Assembly: GCA_900169235.1 (NCBI GenBank)
Contig: FWCC01000234.1
Span: 1 to 64,000, forward strand
Length of the DNA stretch: 64,000 bases
DNA from: Zarea fungicola
Lineage: Eukaryota; Ascomycota; Sordariomycetes; Hypocreales; Cordycipitaceae
Reading direction: 5' to 3'
Below the pieces are notes generated by a model. That model did no database searches, was not told where the DNA came from, and saw nothing but the letters and a program-made list of their open reading frames with translations. Shown here piece after piece: positions 51,599-63,696 of this stretch (position 1 is the first letter of the stretch; each line of letters opens with the position of its first letter). Both the position numbers and the translations under genes were made by a program.

Positions 51599-52526
51599 GA
51601 TTCAGGATAATGATTCTTTTCTCGATGTAGTTTTTTTTCTTGCAAAGTTGTTTCTCAGTTACTTCTCAAATGGAATGATTGTGACTGTAAGAAGTGGACG
51701 AGGGAATGATGGCGAGGTTGAAGTCGTCACTTATATACCTCTCTGACGTCGGAGGGATTCACGATTTCCACTCCACCACCAATCAAATATGCGGCTGAAG
51801 AACTTTTGCCAGCTTAAGCAGCCCGTTAGTGTCAAGCTGATTGGCCATTTCAAGAGCCTCGATTTGGAAATCTGCACCCAGTTTCACCTTCTAGGGAATA
51901 ATGCTAGTGAAGGAGCGGTAATGACTGCGAGAATATGCTAACTTAGGTCGTATTAACATTAGTTGTTTCATACACCGGTGAGTCAAAAACGGCACTGAAG
52001 CTCGTAAAAGGCGTAAAACGGCTGTTCACAAGGAATTGGATTGCCGCAAGTACATGTGAATGATTGCATACATGGCACGTAGCATGAAGGGAACTGGACG
52101 GTCGGTGGAAGAGGCCGCGTCACCGGGAGACGTGCTGCGCCAGTTGGGAAGGGGTAAATCCTTTGGAAGGCGTAAAACGGCTGTAAATTCGAACAAATCA
52201 AAATGGCTGTAACTTGACATTAGCTCGCAAGTATCAACACGCAAAAGAACCAATCGGAGCCACAGTCAATACTGGTCTCACATGCGGATTTGGGCACGCG
52301 ACTCGCCAACAGCAGGTTAAAGGACGGAAATGCCCCGTCTAAAATGTATTGAATGCTAACGGCTTGCTGAAATATGAGGAAAACGCATCACGGTGACCAC
52401 TGCTCCCTCGTTCTCTCTCGTTGCCTCGCATGCGCGGTGTGGTATATTGTCATCCTGCACAAAAAGTCCCTTTTATCCTCCACTGCTCTCTTTGTTGCGT
52501 CGCTTCCTTTGTCGTCGAATACCGGT
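51599..52526. other. Intergenic region with a 17-bp direct repeat
   Basis: About 0.9 kb, no gene. It contains the upstream region of the transglutaminase-like gene (TATATA near 51731-51737) and two exact copies of AGGCGTAAAACGGCTGT at 52009-52025 and 52168-52184. Confidence 0.5.
52009..52184. repeat. Exact 17-bp direct repeat, two copies
   Basis: AGGCGTAAAACGGCTGT occurs at 52009-52025 and 52168-52184; a shorter related word (AAAATGGCTGTAA) follows at about 52200-52212. Function unknown. Confidence 0.65.
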
Positions 52527-52844
52527 TTAGGCGGCGGCGGGCACCTCAATCGACTGTGGTACGCCGTCGGCCTTGGCTGAGTTGATCTTCTTGCCCGTCT
52601 TGGCAATCTTGGTCAGGACCGTCTCGTAGGGGAGGCCGGTGACGACCTTGGCCGTCTGGTTCTCGAGGGAGACTTCGTAGCTCTCGACGCCTGAGCCGGA
52701 GGGGGGGTTCTGTTAGCGACTGGTAGCGGAATGAGACTGAGAGTTGGACAACGTACCGTCAAGCTTCTTGAGGACGCGGTCGATGGCGCCGGAGCAGCCG
52801 CCGCAGGTCATGGTGACATCGAACTCGTAGGTGTGGGAGGCCAT
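52527..52844 (-). CDS. ATX1: Copper metallochaperone Atx1
   Basis: An 83-residue cytosolic copper carrier that hands Cu(I) to the Ccc2-type P-ATPase in the Golgi. Exon 1 is 52844-52757 and exon 2 is 52690-52527; a 66-nt GT-AG intron joins LKKLDG to VESYEVSLENQ. The single heavy-metal-associated domain has the copper site MTCGGCSGA (Cys14, Cys17) and the Lys-rich loop KIAKTGKKI expected in Atx1. The beta-alpha-beta-beta-alpha-beta order is complete. The C-terminal tail SIEVPAAA is slightly extended. Confidence 0.95.
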
Positions 52845-54584
52845 TTTGGTTGATGCGGGGGAGCGTTTGGTTATGAGGGTGGCGGGGGAAGACTTGGTGG
52901 TGATGTGAGTTTTGAATGTTGTCGTTTGCGTAGACTAAATGCGGATGAGGATTGTTTGTTTTATGTATAACAAAGTAGAGGTTGGAAACGGACAGTTCGG
53001 GACGGGAGCGATGGGATAATTAATAATTCAAACGAGGCCACCCGCCTGCCCCTCCAAACGGGTTTAATCATTCTGGTGTCGATGGCGCGACCCATTCTAG
53101 TGAACCTGTCCTCAAGGGACCTGAACGATGGGTACCTATTTGGTGTCGCTACTATGCAAAGTATACATGTCCCGCTTGTATACCTACCCCAGTAACGGCT
53201 ACCTGGCTTTACCTTTACCTGGCACAATTCGCGCTCCGTCAAATGTCAGAGCTTGGAAACTTGCTCAATCTTGTCTCATATTGGCATGGCTTGTCTCTCC
53301 CTCTCCCTCTTCTGTCGTTGTGCCATAAACTTGCGCTCCAGCTCGTCATTCTTCCAATCTTGCCACCTGTGCTTAATGAATTTCTTTGAATTTCATTTCA
53401 TTTTCAAGACATGGTCTCGAGTTTGCAGAAACTGTCCTTGATTGTGTGATGCGACGGCTGCAGACCAGTGTGAGCCATTTGTGCCTGCAATGTCACCCGG
53501 CTTGGCCTTGCCTCGTATTATCGTCACAAGCACTGCGACGCCGGAGATTGTACCCATTCATTAGCGAAATGAGACGCTTTAATAGAGCATTCGGTGTTAC
53601 GACTGTGAGTAAGGCAACATAGAGGATATTTGAATCCGCATTGCTGGTACGATACAGATGACGTACCAGTCTCTGAAGAGATGCTCGCTCACTCGCACGC
53701 GACAAGATAAAGAATGTACAGAAGATGGGCAAAATGGGCCGGCGACAGACTCAAAGAGAGAGAAACTCTATCAATATGCTGCCGAGCAATGTGCGCCATG
53801 GACATACGATGGACGGCAGAGGTCGAACATGTATGCCATGCGCAGTCGTTAAGTCATCACGCGGATGCAGAAAATTTCATACATACTATACCGAAATGCC
53901 AAGAAAGGAAACTAGGAGGAAAGAGAGTCTCTTGAACTCGAAAAAGTTTGCTTATTCTATTTATTCGCATGTTTTCACAGCTTTTGTTACTGGGTAAGAT
54001 GTGCGTGCCTCACCGACGTCAATATCTCTGCTAAAGACACTCGCCAGTGGCGGCAGATATCGCCAAGAATACACGGTTTGGTCTGCCTCGAGAGACGCAT
54101 AACTTTCTACCATTTCGCACCCGATATGGACGGCGCGGATATTGGGACACTGTTGGCATTTACGGGGCTGTGTCGAATCGCTGCGAGTCATGCACCGGCA
54201 CGCGCATTGCCGACATTGGAAAATCAATACATCATGGCCGAGGCGAAGCCGACTGAAACGCGCGCCGGGCAAGGCAACCATGGCGGTGGACTATCGTAGG
54301 TTCTACTACTGTATATTAATGCTGTCAATTCCAACGCTGCAAGTTCTAATCGCACACTCTAGCCAAAAATACATCGCTCGCTATTCCGCTCTTGATCTAA
54401 TATGCAGTGTAGTCTTTGGAGCATCCTCCCGTAGACGTAAGAAAACAAATCAAACTCGCTCACCCCTATGCACGCATGCTATTACTTTCATATGATTTCC
54501 CCTTGATACGCCTTTGCTTGCTCTCGTCAACTTCAAACTTCATGTGCCAGCCCTGGTCAAGCCTTGACTTGTGATTGCCTCTGG
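52845..54584. other. Long intergenic region
   Basis: About 1.7 kb with no recognisable gene. The left end is the ATX1 promoter, the right end the 3' flank of the GH28 gene. Short frames on both strands lack support. Confidence 0.45.
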
Positions 54585-55895
54585 CTAGCCACTGCATTTA
54601 AAGCCAGAGTTCTTCTTCGTATTCACGCAATGCCACTGATCCAACACCTTGCCCCCCTCCCCATTCGTCACCTTTACCTCGCTCATGCTGTAGTCAAGAC
54701 ACCCGCCGGCCGCCGCGCTGCACTCGAACCAGCCCGCAAACTTGGCGCCCTTGGTCGCCCATCCGCTCACCCTCCGTGCCGTCAGGCCGTCCATGTGAAA
54801 CGTCGACGTCTGGCAGTCCTTGCCCGCGTTGCCCTCGTAGTTTTCACACTGCCATGCGTAGAAAGGATACCACCGCGTGCCCACGAGCTTAATGTCCTCC
54901 ACCAAGACGTTCTTCATGTAGCCGACGCCGCCGCCGCCGCCGTTGGGCGGGTAGCCCATGGCCGTGCCCGACCACGCCTTGATGTACAGCGCGTGCGTGG
55001 TGTCGTGCATGGTGATGTTTTGCGCGTGGAAGCCGTCAATGACGTCGTGCTCGCCCTTGTACTGCGCAATCGACCCCATGGCGATGCCGGACCCGTGGTA
55101 AAAGACGGAGTCATACAAACTAATATTGGACGAGTTGCGCTTGAGGGCGACGCCGTCGTCGCCGCTGGTGATGCTCCACCGGCGCAGCGTGAGGTTGCTC
55201 GAGAAGATGGTGTCGATGCCGTCCGTGTTGAGGGTGCCCGCGCCGTTGATGGAGGTGTTGTTGACGTAAATGTCGTCAAAGTCGACATTGTGCGTCCACG
55301 TCGTGGCCATGGTCCACATCTGGCTCTGCACGAAGCGCATGCCCCGGACCGTCGAGTTGGTCAGGCTGCGCCAGTTGATCATCATCGGGCGCCGGGGCAG
55401 GTTGCTCCGGTTCTTGGCCCAGTCGTACCACGCCTGCCCGTTGCCGTCGAGGGTGCCGACGCCGTGGCCGTCGAGCGTCACGCGGTCGCCGCCAAAATAC
55501 CACACCGTGCTCTGGTTCTGGAACCCGACGGGCATGGACACCGAGAGCCAGTAGTCAATCTTGTCGGTCCAGAGAAAGCGCCCAAAGTGGTGAATCTCGA
55601 CGTTGCTCAGCTTGTCGGTCGTCATGTTGGTGGCGATGTGGTAGTAGGGACTGTTGAATACGACCAGGGAATCCTTGGCGCAGTCGTGGTTGAGCGCTCT
55701 CATGATTGTCGGCGCACTGTCGAGCCGATGTTTTTTGGCCCTCACAATGCAGAGGGATAGCCCTTTCTGCTTGGCCAGACCCCGCCAATAGTTTGGATCT
55801 TTGGCATATGAAGGAATAGCCGGCGCATTATCGTCGCCAGGGCTCGCCGTCACTACGACAGAGAGACACAAGGCCAACACAGACAAGAGACGCAT
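54585..55895 (-). CDS. Secreted GH28 family glycoside hydrolase (exo-polygalacturonase-like)
   Basis: A 436-residue intronless right-handed beta-helix enzyme with a clear signal peptide (MRLLSVLALCLSVVVTA). GH28 motifs present: NTDG (LNTDGIDTIF) and the catalytic Asp pair in SGDDGVALK. The usual G-H-G motif is replaced by YHGSGIAMG and the R-I-K motif by LYIKAW, so the enzyme is divergent. Such replacements occur in the exo-polygalacturonase/rhamnogalacturonan groups, and substrate may be a galacturonan or rhamnogalacturonan chain end. Many N-glycosylation sequons and six or more cysteines fit secretion. Very GC-rich, which creates a long antisense open frame. Confidence 0.88.
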   Translation of the reverse strand: MRLLSVLALCLSVVVTASPGDDNAPAIPSYAKDPNYWRGLAKQKGLSLCIVRAKKHRLDSAPTIMRALNHDCAKDSLVVFNSPYYHIATNMTTDKLSNVEIHHFGRFLWTDKIDYWLSVSMPVGFQNQSTVWYFGGDRVTLDGHGVGTLDGNGQAWYDWAKNRSNLPRRPMMINWRSLTNSTVRGMRFVQSQMWTMATTWTHNVDFDDIYVNNTSINGAGTLNTDGIDTIFSSNLTLRRWSITSGDDGVALKRNSSNISLYDSVFYHGSGIAMGSIAQYKGEHDVIDGFHAQNITMHDTTHALYIKAWSGTAMGYPPNGGGGGVGYMKNVLVEDIKLVGTRWYPFYAWQCENYEGNAGKDCQTSTFHMDGLTARRVSGWATKGAKFAGWFECSAAAGGCLDYSMSEVKVTNGEGGKVLDQWHCVNTKKNSGFKCSG

Positions 55896-57331
55896 CTTCT
55901 CTCACTTTTGCGTTGGAGAAAGATGACGATTTTTTTTCTCCCACCGACGAGGAAATGGGCTTATACGAGGACCCTGAAAAAATATATTGCAGTTTGCGCC
56001 TCTTTTTTAGGGCGACGCGCACGTTTTCTTTGCGAGTCCTTGTCGACCCGCCGCATTATGTAGCGTCGTGCGACAGACAATGTAACGCACGATATTACAT
56101 GCAACATCCCTGCACCGTGAACAGATATATTCAATAATCCATGCATTAATACGGATAAACGGCTGCAGCAGAACTAATTATAAATTCTTCTTTACAGTCG
56201 ATTTTCCCGTCTGATCTCAGGGCTTGATTCTCATCTGGGTAAATGGTCCTTAGCCTCCGTGTGTAAGCACAGGGGTTTCATTGGCCTAGAACCGTCCCTA
56301 TAAATAATGAATGCCGCTCGACGCCACTATATTGGCTCAGCCTGCATTAGTTTCCGCCCTACTGGGCAGTATTCCCAAGCAATCAGCTGTCAGGTGTCTG
56401 CAAAGCCTGTGTCAGAGAGCGGAGATCGACCCGTTCGTGGCGCAGGGTCTCGACCGACCCCGTTCTTCACAGCCCTGCCATAAGCTTACCCAATACACAC
56501 CTATTTTGCTACCCTGGGTATGAAGTGTTCATTGACTTGATTCAGTCTAGTTCTTAGGCAGCTACTTGAAATATAAACCCCAAACCAGAGCGTGGTGACG
56601 GTCTTTTGCATAAATCGATCTGCTTCGGTTTATTTTAGAAGTTTTGGCCGGTAGCGTGTAAGCAAAACCCAGCTTCAAGGGCACAGCGGACTTTTGCGGC
56701 TATGGGGAATGTCGCCCTGTGTTTGAACGCCTCCAAAGACAACTTACTCAGTGTATGACAAGCTTTGTGAGCCTCGTAGCTTCGTGACGCCGAATCAAGT
56801 GCAATTCCACCAGTCACATGCCACGCCTGACTGCATCACGATCTTGGCAACAAACAAGCCAGATGCAACATCTTCCGCACTAGACCCGCCAGGTTTGTTA
56901 AACCCCGTCGACTGTCTCGATGATGATTTATCGGAACCAAGCCAAAACATGCCTAGCTCTTGAGTCGGCCCGCACTCCTCACAACTGCGGATTGGTTAGA
57001 CTGGGGATGGTTAGATGGCCATCTTAAATGTAGAAGGACAAATTGTTTCATCAATACTTGACTACATCGAGCGCTTGCTCATGGTAAGCCAGCCAATCCC
57101 AATCAGCTACCCACCGGATCCATCGAGGCCTCAAATTACGGAGCGAGACCCTTGCATGGCTCAGTTCTACCTCTTGATATGGTAGTATCATCCCATCTTC
57201 ACTTTCCGCGACTCATCGCTGGATTAATGTTATGAGTAGACTGAGTGTGGTTGTTGCTGGCATGGAGTGGATGCACACACTCGCAACAAATGCGTGGAAT
57301 TTGAACAGCGCCAACAAAAGAGCGAGGGACC
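55896..57331. other. Intergenic region
   Basis: About 1.4 kb holding the GH28 promoter on the left. No gene or repeat recognised. Confidence 0.45.
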
Positions 57332-57342
57332 AAAAAAAAAAA
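57332..57342 (-). terminator. Pol III-type T-run terminator
   Basis: Eleven consecutive T on the minus strand begin 20 nt after the tRNA-like 3' end, as expected for RNA polymerase III termination. Confidence 0.6.
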
Positions 57343-57361
57343 GTCACCGAATGGTGGGAAT

Positions 57362-57556
57362 TGAACCCAAGGCGATTCGAACGCCTACTGTGTGGATGTT
57401 AGACACGTGCGTCTAGAGGGACTCGTAGAGCAGTTAAACGTACACCTTCAGGAATCTCCAGAAACTGGAATCTGACGCTGATGAGGGAGTTAGTACGCTG
57501 GACTAACCAAGCGGAGCTTTCAGGGTTACTAACCGCTACCGTTGCGCCATGGGTCC
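57362..57556 (-). ncRNA. Interrupted tRNA-Trp-like Pol III locus
   Basis: On the minus strand the 5' end GGACCCATGGCGCAACGGTA and the 3' end TTCGAATCGCCTTGGGTTCA are those of a fungal tRNA-Trp: a 7-bp acceptor stem (GGACCCA with TGGGTTC, one G-T pair), an intact D-arm half with box A (TGGCGCAACGG), and a perfect T-arm AGGCG-TTCGAAT-CGCCT with box B. The middle is expanded to about 195 nt in total instead of ~72. It contains a TTCCA word that could hold the CCA anticodon, followed by a tight hairpin TTCCAG-TTT-CTGGAG and a second inverted pair CGTAC...GTACG. A second T-arm-like hairpin (TGGGTTCAATTCCCA) overlaps the 3' end. It could be a tRNA gene broken by insertions, a fused pair of tRNA relics, or a tRNA-derived Pol III RNA. 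Confidence 0.6.
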
Positions 57557-58388
57557 CTGGCCTGATGGCGCAATTACTTTTGTTTTATAAACTAATTTCG
57601 CTACAGACATTCGCTTCTGCTGCTGGGTTGCTTGCTGAAAGCAAGTACCGGCAAGTGTAGCTGCGGAGATTGTGGCTGGGATAAAAAGACAAAATTCTGC
57701 CAGGCTTTCGTGACTGTTTGTATAAACAACCGTTCGTGCGATACCGGTCAAATTCTGTAGCGAATGCTGGCAATCGCGGTGACCCAGCACCACGACCAGA
57801 GCAAGGAAACGCTAATAAATACAGCCATTGTCATGGCGTGACTTTTCTTGCGTCCATGGGAGACTTCCATGGCTACGTTGCTCGATCAGTAAGTCGACAG
57901 TCACAGCTTGAACAGGCGGTTTGGTTGCAGAAGACACTGAGCGAGGAATCTGTGTCTGAAATGGAACTGGTAGTTACGGTATTCCGTGTAACTAATTAAA
58001 TGGAAACCTTCGATTTGAGGTGACGACAAATGTATATTGGGGCTTCTTTGCTATCTTCTCGGCCGCTTTTGGCTTTGCAAAGCTGTAGACGCTGGAGTCA
58101 TTTTGCTGCGTCGGAACGGTCGAACTCTGACTTGGAGTAAGGCTCTGCATCGGGCCGGCTTGCTTCCGGGCCGTATCTCTGGCTATCATTTCCTGGCAAA
58201 CACTGGGCTTATAGGTCTAAATAACGCCATAGCAAATCACCGTCCACATAATCCGTCTTGACGCAGTATGGTTGATGCTTCTTGCGGCTACCGTATTGAC
58301 CCATCCAACCCAACTGCTGTTGGCACCACACCGCAACCTTCGCCCAGCAATTTTCTTTCGATGTGGACAATCGCTCGCCCATGATAAA
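57557..58388. other. Intergenic region
   Basis: 832 bp with no supportable gene. It separates the tRNA-like locus from the esterase 3' end. Confidence 0.4.
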
Positions 58389-59924
58389 CTACGGGCGCAC
58401 CGCTCCCCTAGACTTCACGTTTCTCAGCCGAGACTTCGCATACGCTGTGACAGCCTCCAACACGGATTCGTCGGTTTCTTCGCTCAGGTCCTCAAACTGT
58501 AGAGGCTCTTTAGTTCCATCTTTGGCTTTGATTCTACAGGCACTCGACTCAATACCGCCAGGGTTTCCCACGACGGCGTTGATGAATCCACCCCACTCAT
58601 CAAACGAGCGGCGTGTGTTGGGATGAGGAATGAGCAAGTTGAAGCTGTGAGGAAGAGCTTCGTATTCTTGAAAAACGACCTTGACATCCCTCGTAGCCGC
58701 GAGTTTCTTGGCGAGAAATTTGTTTTCGTAGGCAAGCTTCTCCCAGCCCACAAATAGAAACACGGGTGGGATGCCCTCCCAACTGTCGACCAAAAGAGGA
58801 GAGACTAGAGGGTGCGTCAACAGGTGGTCGTCGGCATAAGGGCTCATTCTTGGCTGTTTGGCCGGCCAAATGTCGCATGGCTTGCTGTCCATGTTCATCT
58901 CCGTGATATTTGGCAACGTATCAAATGGGTGGTGATCAACGTCAAATGTTGGCGCACTAGTGGTTATGTCCAGCCAAGGAGCACTACAGGTTATGCCAGC
59001 TAGCAGAGGTATTTCTCGATGCTTGCCATGCCACAGAATTTTAGTCCCTTGACGACGGAATTCTAGTAAGAGGCGGACCAGAGAGAGGGCAAGGTTACCT
59101 CCGGCACTATGAAGAGAGCCAAGGTTAGATATTCAGTGCCACGAATCTTTTCTGAGAATAGCGTACCTATCGCCTGCAACAACCAGATTTTGCGATGTCA
59201 CCGGATCGTGGTATGCATCTGGAGCAGGATACAAAAGACTCATGTAGGCAACAAGCGCATCCAGCAACGCCGCTGGGAAAGGGTTTTGCGGAGCTAGACG
59301 ATACCGCACAGCAAAGCACCGTCCGCCTGTAATTTTGGCCAGTTTCTTCGCTATGGGCCGGATGGTGGCGGGATCCCCAAGGTAGAATGACCCTCCGTGT
59401 AGATACAAGATGGTTGTTTCTGTGGTACAATCCTTCATCATTTCTTGGAATCTTTCCCTTTCAGAGATTTCGGGCATCGCCTCTTTGACACTCGCAGCCC
59501 CACGGTACGCAATCCAATCGCCCTCGAAATGATCAACCTTGGGCAGCCTAAAGTCTCTTTGCTCCTCTGATATTCTGAGACTCCTGATCCCCTTGACGAG
59601 GGCGTCGAGAACGGCACGCTCCGGAGGGCCAGGCCACGAATATGTACTGATCCATGTCCTTGGAGGGATTCCCAGGTCAAGAAGTGAGTCATTTTGGGCC
59701 TCGCTCAAAGTCTGAGGTGGCGTGTGTTTCATAAATGATCGTATCACCGAAACGTTGATTGCCGTGTTGAGTCCTACATATTGCGATGATTCCGTTAAAT
59801 GGAGAATATGTTTTAAAATCGTCAAGATGATCAATGGCACCCTTTGAATCAGAGACCACAGCATCTGAAACTGTTTGGATGGCGTAGGCGGTACTGGCCT
59901 CAAGAGCCCCTCATCTGATGCCAT
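58389..59924 (-). CDS. HSL-type alpha/beta hydrolase (esterase/lipase)
   Basis: Predicted 491-residue esterase of the hormone-sensitive lipase (GDXG) family. Exon 1 is 59924-59167 and exon 2 is 59106-58389; the 60-nt intron falls inside the nucleophile motif and joins to GDSAGGNLALSL. The oxyanion motif is LYLHGGSFYLGDP; FAVRYRLAPQNPFPAALLDA is also typical. The acid is likely the Asp near SWEGIPPVFLFVGWEKL and the His in ALPHSFNL. An N-terminal hydrophobic segment (about 25-45) may anchor it to a membrane. Substrate unknown. The start is the first ATG in frame. Confidence 0.9.
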
Positions 59925-62900
59925 TTCCACTTTCCCCTGCGAGGAGCAGCGTCACGGGAATTCAGACTGAAAAGATCCGGGTAAAGACGATGTTTATTTT
60001 ACGCAGTCTTTACGTAATTGCGCTGTGCTATGCATCTTCGCAACATCAATAAAGGGGTTTGCAGCACCACGGAAGACGCGGACAATGGCTCATAAGCGCT
60101 AAAGTCAGCCACCAGCGAATTAGCCTCAACTTGACATTCTCAGCATGGCACCAATCAAGCTACTTAATTTTCTTAGTTTCACGACGTATTATTAGATTTT
60201 ACGGTCGCGAGCATCAAATCTATTCCTATACATGTAGAGACCAACTGTCACTAACGTAGGATGAGAAGCATTCTTGCCGCTGTTGAATCTTACCACACAT
60301 CGACTCCAATAACCCGCCGCCCATCAAGCATTTACACCAATTGTAGTTCTTCTACACACAAGATAATGTCAATTCTAATGCACAAGTTGGCATCACAATC
60401 CCTAGACCTTCCGCCAAAGAAAATTTGTTGACAAAGTATCGACTTCTGAACCCATAGGTCGAACGAGATTATCACATTAACTGGCATGCCGGTAATATTC
60501 GTTCTGGCAGGGCGCAGATGCGTGTAACATGATTTCAAACATGAATGAAGCTCCTACCTGCACCTTTAAACATTGTAATCAATAAGAACCATTCAATTTT
60601 TTAATACTGCGCCTAACTCCAGAGTCCAATCTCTACTCCCGTTACGTGGAATCGTATATGAAGTTCGTCCACCGAGATGTTATCATGGGCAACAGCTTTG
60701 CATCAAGGTAGTCACAGTATTTTGCCTAATAAAGCCTTTCCGCTTGAATGAAAGTACTCTGGAAAGAAATGCAATCACTAGAAGGAAGTTCTACCGGCAC
60801 TAATAATCGATCATCTACTGACTGAACGGTCCTACCTGTGCGACTGTGTTAAGAGGTTGACAGTGTGGAGGTAAATGTCACGGATTCGTTAGGGCAAACT
60901 CCACTGCAACACACATTTACATCGGGCCGTGAGAATATTGCGAGTCTTCTATTGTCAGCCGAGAGTGTATCGATGCGAAGGAGGCTCGAGGTTTAACGCT
61001 TTAAGATCCATCACCATGTTTATGCCCCGCCTTCCCAGTATACAACCTTCTTGGGATCATTCCAGATTGAAATGGACGACATGTGCAATCGAACGGGATC
61101 CGCTGCCAGATAACAGCCGAAAACAATCAAAGTGGGTTTCGTCAGACTATTCAGTACACTGCCAGACAGACATTTCCCAACCATTGATAACTATCACGAA
61201 TAGTTACAGGGCACAACAGTGAGAGGAGCATCTGTCCGTAGGGATAATGTTGGTAACTTGGTGGTATTCAAAGTCTAGCTACGGCTGGACGGGGGTAATT
61301 TCTCCGCTATATACAGGAGGTCGGCCGGCAGGCAAAAGCAAGAAAAAAAGAAGAAAAGAAAAGGAAAAGGAAAAGAAAAAACCACAGAAAGACCGCCTAC
61401 AGCGGTTGTGATCACTGATGTCCTGGTATTCGAGGCAGGCTTTAGGCTTCCATGGACGCGTTGTTGGACAAATTGTAGTCACAACGCCAACAGACGGCGG
61501 AAGTTCTTTAAGAAAGTTCTACACTGCTTTCGGGAGAAATGGTTCAAAATGTGTGACGAATGCGAACTTGACCTTGCCTGTCAAGTGAGCTCATGCTTTG
61601 ATTTAATCCCAATACGCTTCACTGTTGTCCAATATGATTAACGATGGAATGCAGCGCCGTTCTCAGTTGTTGGCAAAAAAACAGAACTCTCAACTCATCC
61701 AGAAACCTGCAGAAGACGCGCAGCTGTGATCTAACCTTCGTTTTTATTTACGAGACCAAGTCAACTTGATGAAAGCATTAAAGTTTACCAACACCGGCTT
61801 GGATTGTCTTGAGCACGTTTATATTCGTTCCAAATGAGCTCTGTGGAAAGCATAAGCCCATTGAGCTTGGTGAATTTGCAATGGTCCATGCATTGTAGTT
61901 CCTTACCGACTAAACATAGGAGGAGGGAACAGAAACTAGCGATGTTAGAGTCGCTGAAATAGGCAATACAATGAATTCTGTCTTACTGTTATCCATGTGA
62001 GCCATTTCGTATCTGCTGCAAGGCCAATGGATCGATGGGCCTCATTGATTGAAACCCAAGCAAATTCCTATACATTTGAACAGAAATTTCAACACAGGAT
62101 GGGTAAACAACTGACAAAGTGCAACAAGTCCCGTAGTTTTTGATTTAGGCCATATAGCCGATCACGGACACCATTTTTAAAATGCGTAATATTTGCCAAG
62201 ATCCCCACCTGTTAGAGAGATGGCAATTCTCCTTGCTGACTCGCTGCAGGTGTTGACCACTACCAGGTGGCTCTTTATTCGTTTCGATATTGTAGGTCGT
62301 GGTTTCATTCTATATTTTATGGACAGAAAGATTTATGCACGTCCTAGTGCTTTATTAGCCTTCACTGCTACTAAAACTGACCTTTTTTCAAATTGGAATG
62401 GATCTTGGGAGACTTTGCCGAGGTAACAGGGGCCGAATGCATCGCTGACAACATGTACATATATACACCAAGACAGATAATTTCCACAGTTGTATCAGGA
62501 CCATGAATGGTAGTTTTCGAAACTGGCAGTTGCAGTTTCGTCGACTTTTTCCTATTCTGTTTCGTCCCAGAGGAACCCACGGTATAGAGTACCGTGTAAA
62601 CGAAGCTCGCAGCCGTTTCCCTCGCAGTCTTAGAAACTAACAGCAAATTATTCCGCCCATACAGCGCTAATTTAGAGGTATATCTTTCTTGTCTCAACCA
62701 ATTTACGCTGATTCCTTCGCGTAACGCAAACCGCCCCTCGTGGCGGCTAAATTTCAATAACTCGAGCGGTCACGATTTCTAATTTTCAACGCTCGCGAGA
62801 ATTCTCGGCAAAAAGAAACATACTTACGGTCCCACACATCCAGCGGTTTCCGCGTCGGTACTGGGAAAGGGGCCATGTTTCTATTGCTAGCCGCGACAAC

Positions 62901-63696
62901 AGCCCTGGTTCCTATATTTAGAGTGCACCGCCTGGCACATGCCAATCAAGTGCAACTTATATCCAAATCACTTCGGAGTACTCCGAGCGAGCTCCGTCCC
63001 GCGGACGCTACAAGCGGAGTCGGCAATCTTCAATGCGGCGCCACAGTCCTGTTGACGAGTTTGTTCCAAAATCGGCCAATGCCAAGCTAACAGGGTGTGG
63101 CTTACGAATTCCCCTCACCACTGGTGTGCTCCTAGTATCGGCTGTCAAAAGCGTGAACTCGCGCCCTTCCATCGCCAACTTCATCAGTCTCGCAAGATTC
63201 CTCCAAGACTTCGGGCTTATGACTCAATACGATCTGAATATTGGTTGCGCCACCGCAGACTGGAGCCGAACTCGCATTGCAACGTTGTTTGCTACTGCCT
63301 CATATTAGGCACGTGGGCCTTGATTCTTTAAGAGCTCCTCTGGTCGCTCCACTGGCTGCGACGGGTCGGCTTTATTGAAAGCAACGCTTAATCGGCTACT
63401 AAAATGCTGCAAACGTAATACAACAGGTACAGCAATGTTTTATTAAACTAAATCAACTTGACTGGGAGAAAGGTAGAAAAGGCTAATGTTTTAATTTTAG
63501 TGGCGACCGTGAAATAATTAAATCTGTATGAATCAGAGGGCATCGGTGAAGGCCGGACCCCACGCCTTTGGTACTTATAAAGGTCTTATATTTAATTAAA
63601 GTATAAGTTGTCTGTTGTCGCGCTTATCTGTGACACCCAATATCTTCACACTGCCTCATCGAAAGTTGTCTCCTGATTGCTCCTCGGCGTCAAACG
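59925..63696. other. Long gene-poor region
   Basis: About 3.8 kb with no recognisable gene. It has a plus-strand polypurine tract at 61338-61379 and TA-rich DNA near 63580-63610 that may include the TATA element of the arrestin gene (TATAAAGG near 63575). Confidence 0.5.

Noticed and set aside
54564..55760. 398-codon plus-strand open frame
   Set aside because: Antisense shadow of the GC-rich GH28 gene, which has a signal peptide and catalytic motifs on the minus strand.
57450..57490. Hammerhead-ribozyme-like words (GAAAC then CTGATGAG) on the plus strand
   Set aside because: Only about 12 nt lie between the two core motifs, too few for stems I and III with the cleavage triplet, and the required closing pair before GAAA is missing.
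57470..57565. Box C/D snoRNA (TGATGA and CTGA words)
   Set aside because: The C box lacks the purine in first position, no terminal stem brackets the boxes and the tRNA-like reading on the other strand explains the sequence better.
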